NCBI GenBank assembly: GCA_903928915.1
Contig: CAIYSL010000119.1
Span: 114,539-178,538 of the forward strand
Length of the DNA: 64,000 bases
Source: an uncultured Syntrophobacterales bacterium
GTDB taxonomy: Bacteria > Desulfobacterota > Syntrophia > Syntrophales > UBA5619
Direction: 5' to 3'
The notes below the pieces were generated by a model. It searched no databases and was not told where the DNA came from. It worked only from the letters and a program-made list of their open reading frames with translations. This document shows positions 61,761 through 64,000 of this stretch, piece by piece. A program made the position numbers and the translations under genes. Every line of letters begins with the position of its first letter. Position 1 is the stretch's first letter.

Positions 61761-63308
61761 TTGGACACCATCGCGCAGCTGCTCCACGGATTCGCCATCG
61801 CGCTCACGCCGGGAAACCTCCTGGCGGTGCTCTTGGGGGCCGTCATCGGCACGGTGATCGGCGTCCTGCCCGGGCTCGGCCCCACGGCCACCCTCGCACT
61901 GCTGCTGCCGATCACGATCGGGATGGACATGGTGACCGCCCTGATCATGATGGCCGGGATCTACTACGGGGCCATGTACGGGGGGTCGATCACCTCGATC
62001 CTGGTCAACATCCCCGGCGAGGCCGCCTCGGTCGTCACCTGCATCGACGGCTACCAGATGGCCCGCCAGGGGCGGGCGGGACCGGCGCTGGGGATGTCCG
62101 CCTTCGGCTCCTTCATCGGCGGCACCGTGAGCGTGGTCGTGCTGATGCTGATCTCCCCCTTCCTGGCCGAGGCGGCTCTGAAGTTCGGGGCGCCGGAGAT
62201 GTTCGCCCTGCTGTTTTTCGCCTTCACCTGCATCGGCGGGCTGACGGGAAAATCCCGCAGCCAGGGGCTCCTGATGGCCTGCGTGGGGCTCCTGCTGGGG
62301 ACGATCGGGACCGACGACATCCAGGGGGTGGACCGGTTCACCTTCGGGACCCTGTACCTCCAGGACGGCATCGGCCTGGTGCCCCTGGCCATGGGGATCT
62401 TCGGCCTCGGCGAGATCCTGTACAACATCGAAAAACGGGAGGCCCAGGGCGCGATCCTCGCAACCCCGAAGAGCCTCCTGCCGACGGCCGCGGACTGGAA
62501 ACGGTCGGCCAAACCGATCGCCCGGGGGAGTCTCCTGGGGTTCGGCGTCGGGATCATCCCCGGCGGGATGCCGGCGGTGGCGTCGCTGATGAGCTACGCC
62601 CTGGAGAAGCGGGTCGCCCGGCGGCCGGAGGAGTTCGGCCACGGCGCCATCGAGGGGGTGGCGGGTCCCGAGACGGCCAACAACGCCGCCACGGCCGGGG
62701 GGTTCGTGCCGCTTCTGACCCTCGGCATCCCCACCAACAGCGTCCTGGCGCTGATGCTGGCGGCGATGATGCTCCACGGGGTCACGCCGGGGCCGCTGCT
62801 GCTCATCAAGTGGCCCGACGTGTTCTGGGGGGTGGTTGCCAGCATGTACATCGGCAATGTCATGCTCATCATCCTGAACGTCCCGCTGATCGGGCTGTTC
62901 GTCCAGCTCCTGAGGGTTCCCTACGGTATCCTCTCGCCGCTGATCATCATGTTCGTCCTGCTCGGGGCCTACGCCCTGAAGAACAGCGTGAGCGACCTGG
63001 TGACCACGATCCTGTTCGGCCTGATGGGATACCTGATGAAGCGGTTCGGCGTCGAACCCGCGCCGTTGATCCTGGCCTTCGTCCTCGGGCCGATGCTGGA
63101 GAACAACCTGAGCAAGGCCTTGATCATGTCCCGGACGGGGAACCCGCTGTTCTTCTTTACCCGGCCGATCGCGGCGTCGCTCCTCACCCTGGCGATCCTG
63201 GTCCTCCTCTGCCCGCTGGTCCGTGGGGGCTGGCGATATGCGGCGGCGCGGATCGGGGCGCAACGGGGCGGCCGGGAGACATCGACAGGAGCTGCCGGCA
63301 ATGGCTGA
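61761..63308 (+). CDS. tctA: TctA large membrane subunit
   Basis: 515 residues with about eleven or twelve transmembrane helices. Family motifs are GTVIGVLPGLGPTATLALLLPIT (about residues 31-53), YYGAMYGGSITSILVNIPGE and ANNAATAGGFVPLLTLGIPTNS. The start codon is TTG, with AGGAG seven bases upstream; no ATG fits better. Its last codons overlap the GntR gene start by eight bases, coupling expression of permease and regulator. Confidence 0.93.
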   Translation: MDTIAQLLHGFAIALTPGNLLAVLLGAVIGTVIGVLPGLGPTATLALLLPITIGMDMVTALIMMAGIYYGAMYGGSITSILVNIPGEAASVVTCIDGYQMARQGRAGPALGMSAFGSFIGGTVSVVVLMLISPFLAEAALKFGAPEMFALLFFAFTCIGGLTGKSRSQGLLMACVGLLLGTIGTDDIQGVDRFTFGTLYLQDGIGLVPLAMGIFGLGEILYNIEKREAQGAILATPKSLLPTAADWKRSAKPIARGSLLGFGVGIIPGGMPAVASLMSYALEKRVARRPEEFGHGAIEGVAGPETANNAATAGGFVPLLTLGIPTNSVLALMLAAMMLHGVTPGPLLLIKWPDVFWGVVASMYIGNVMLIILNVPLIGLFVQLLRVPYGILSPLIIMFVLLGAYALKNSVSDLVTTILFGLMGYLMKRFGVEPAPLILAFVLGPMLENNLSKALIMSRTGNPLFFFTRPIAASLLTLAILVLLCPLVRGGWRYAAARIGAQRGGRETSTGAAGNG

Positions 63309-63984
63309 ACGGAACCTGCACCTGGGAAAGCTGCTCCCGGCCCCGTCGCTGAAGGAGATGGCCCTGGCGACGATCAAGGAGGCGATGTTCGCCCAGAAGC
63401 TGGAGCAGGAGGTGATGTACACCGAGGCCGCGCTGACGAGCGAGCTGGGGATCTCCCGGACCCCCGTCCGCGAGGCGCTGATCCACCTCGCCTCGCGGGG
63501 GCTGATCACCTACTTCCCGCGCAAGGGGTTCAAGATAAAGCTCCTGACCGAGCAGGACGTGGAGAACCTCTTCGAGCTCAGGCTCGCCCTGGAGCTGGCC
63601 GCCGTCCGCCACGTGGTGCCCATCCTGACGAAGCCGAGCCTGGCCGAGGTCGAACGGATACAGGCGCAGTACCGGAAGATCGCCCAGAAGGGGGAGCCGC
63701 TCGATTCGATCCGGGCGAACATGATGTTCCACGCCTGGCTCGCGGAGCTGACGGAGAACTCCTACCTGATCGGCGCCCTCGAGGAGATCCGGGACCTGAC
63801 CAATCTGGCGGGGCTCAGAAGCCTCGAGGTGGGCACCCGGACCGGCGAGGCGATCGGGGAGCACGACCGGGTGGTGGCAGAGCTCAAGGCACGCTCCCTG
63901 GACGGGGCGCTCAGGGAGATGGAAGCCCACATCCGGACCACCGAGGCGCGCGTGCTGGCCAGGGTGCGGGCCACGAAGAAATAG
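63301..63984 (+). CDS. GntR-family (FCD/FadR-type) transcriptional regulator
   Basis: ATG at 63301 with AGGAG nine bases upstream; 227 residues. A winged helix-turn-helix (about 15-75: YTEAALTSELGISRTPVREALIHLASRGLI) precedes an all-helical FCD ligand-binding domain (about 90-220) with the metal-ligand His/Asp pattern (FHAWLAELTENSYL, IGEHDRVV, MEAHI). It probably senses the transported acid or its CoA derivative and binds the palindrome at 60084-60101. It overlaps tctA by 8 bp. Confidence 0.9.
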   Translation: MAERNLHLGKLLPAPSLKEMALATIKEAMFAQKLEQEVMYTEAALTSELGISRTPVREALIHLASRGLITYFPRKGFKIKLLTEQDVENLFELRLALELAAVRHVVPILTKPSLAEVERIQAQYRKIAQKGEPLDSIRANMMFHAWLAELTENSYLIGALEEIRDLTNLAGLRSLEVGTRTGEAIGEHDRVVAELKARSLDGALREMEAHIRTTEARVLARVRATKK

Positions 63985-64000
63985 CCCCCTCACCCCTTTA

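Overview
The window looks like the chromosome of a high-GC, probably anaerobic Gram-negative bacterium, most likely a deltaproteobacterium of the Syntrophus/Desulfobacterota kind. The clues are a HcyBio (DUF39) protein, a pair of 2-hydroxyacyl-CoA/benzoyl-CoA-type dehydratase subunits, a SelA-based selenocysteine system, PilMNOPQ and conserved gene orders. The lineage is an inference from gene content; no rRNA gene is present.

Layout. 1-2.4 kb: start of gcvH (cut by the window edge), an M24 peptidase, a TPR protein and a DUF2845 protein. 2.4-11.5 kb: the type IV pilus alignment/secretin operon pilM-N-O-P-Q, read leftward and continued by two lipoproteins built from cysteine-paired fibronectin type III repeats. 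11.6-13.8 kb: ftsB, HcyBio protein, dut. 14-25.3 kb: the translation/RNA operon rimP-nusA-infB-ylxP-rbfA-nrnA-truB-rpsO-pnp-M16 peptidase, with a terminator-like leader hairpin before rimP and a long hairpin between rpsO and pnp, preceded by tRNA-Gly(CCC). 25.4-31.9 kb: rho-rpmE-prfA-prmC-murA-hisD. 32.3-38 kb: pgeF, rluD, selA, a lower-GC methyltransferase and a HemW-like radical SAM protein. 38.2-43.9 kb: def, cupin, threonine aldolase, a dicarboxylate/amino-acid symporter, an M20 peptidase and an HtrA-like protein that has lost its catalytic triad.

The most interesting locus is 44.06-48.4 kb, all on the minus strand. It holds a two-component system, then four 11-bp direct repeats that look like an OmpR-family binding site, then three exported proteins. 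These are an HMA-fold protein with an in-frame UGA, a secreted MsrB, and a Tat-exported MsrA lipoprotein whose catalytic cysteine codon is UGA. Each UGA is followed at the expected distance by a bSECIS-like hairpin, and selA lies in the same window. I read this as a regulated envelope methionine-sulfoxide repair operon with two selenoproteins. Ordinary gene calling would split both genes at the UGA.

48.4-50.9 kb encodes two 2-hydroxyacyl-CoA dehydratase-family subunits. 51-56.4 kb is a lower-GC accessory stretch: a hybrid histidine kinase, a frameshifted IS91-type transposase, a hicA gene with a nonsense codon and an intact hicB. It is flanked by a 7-codon remnant of an acyl-CoA ligase start on one side and a complete ligase on the other. 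58.4-60 kb has uppP, a MazF-like toxin and a DUF1428 fragment. 60.1-64 kb is a rightward tripartite tricarboxylate transporter operon (tctC-tctB-tctA) ending in a GntR-family regulator, with a near-perfect palindrome at its promoter.
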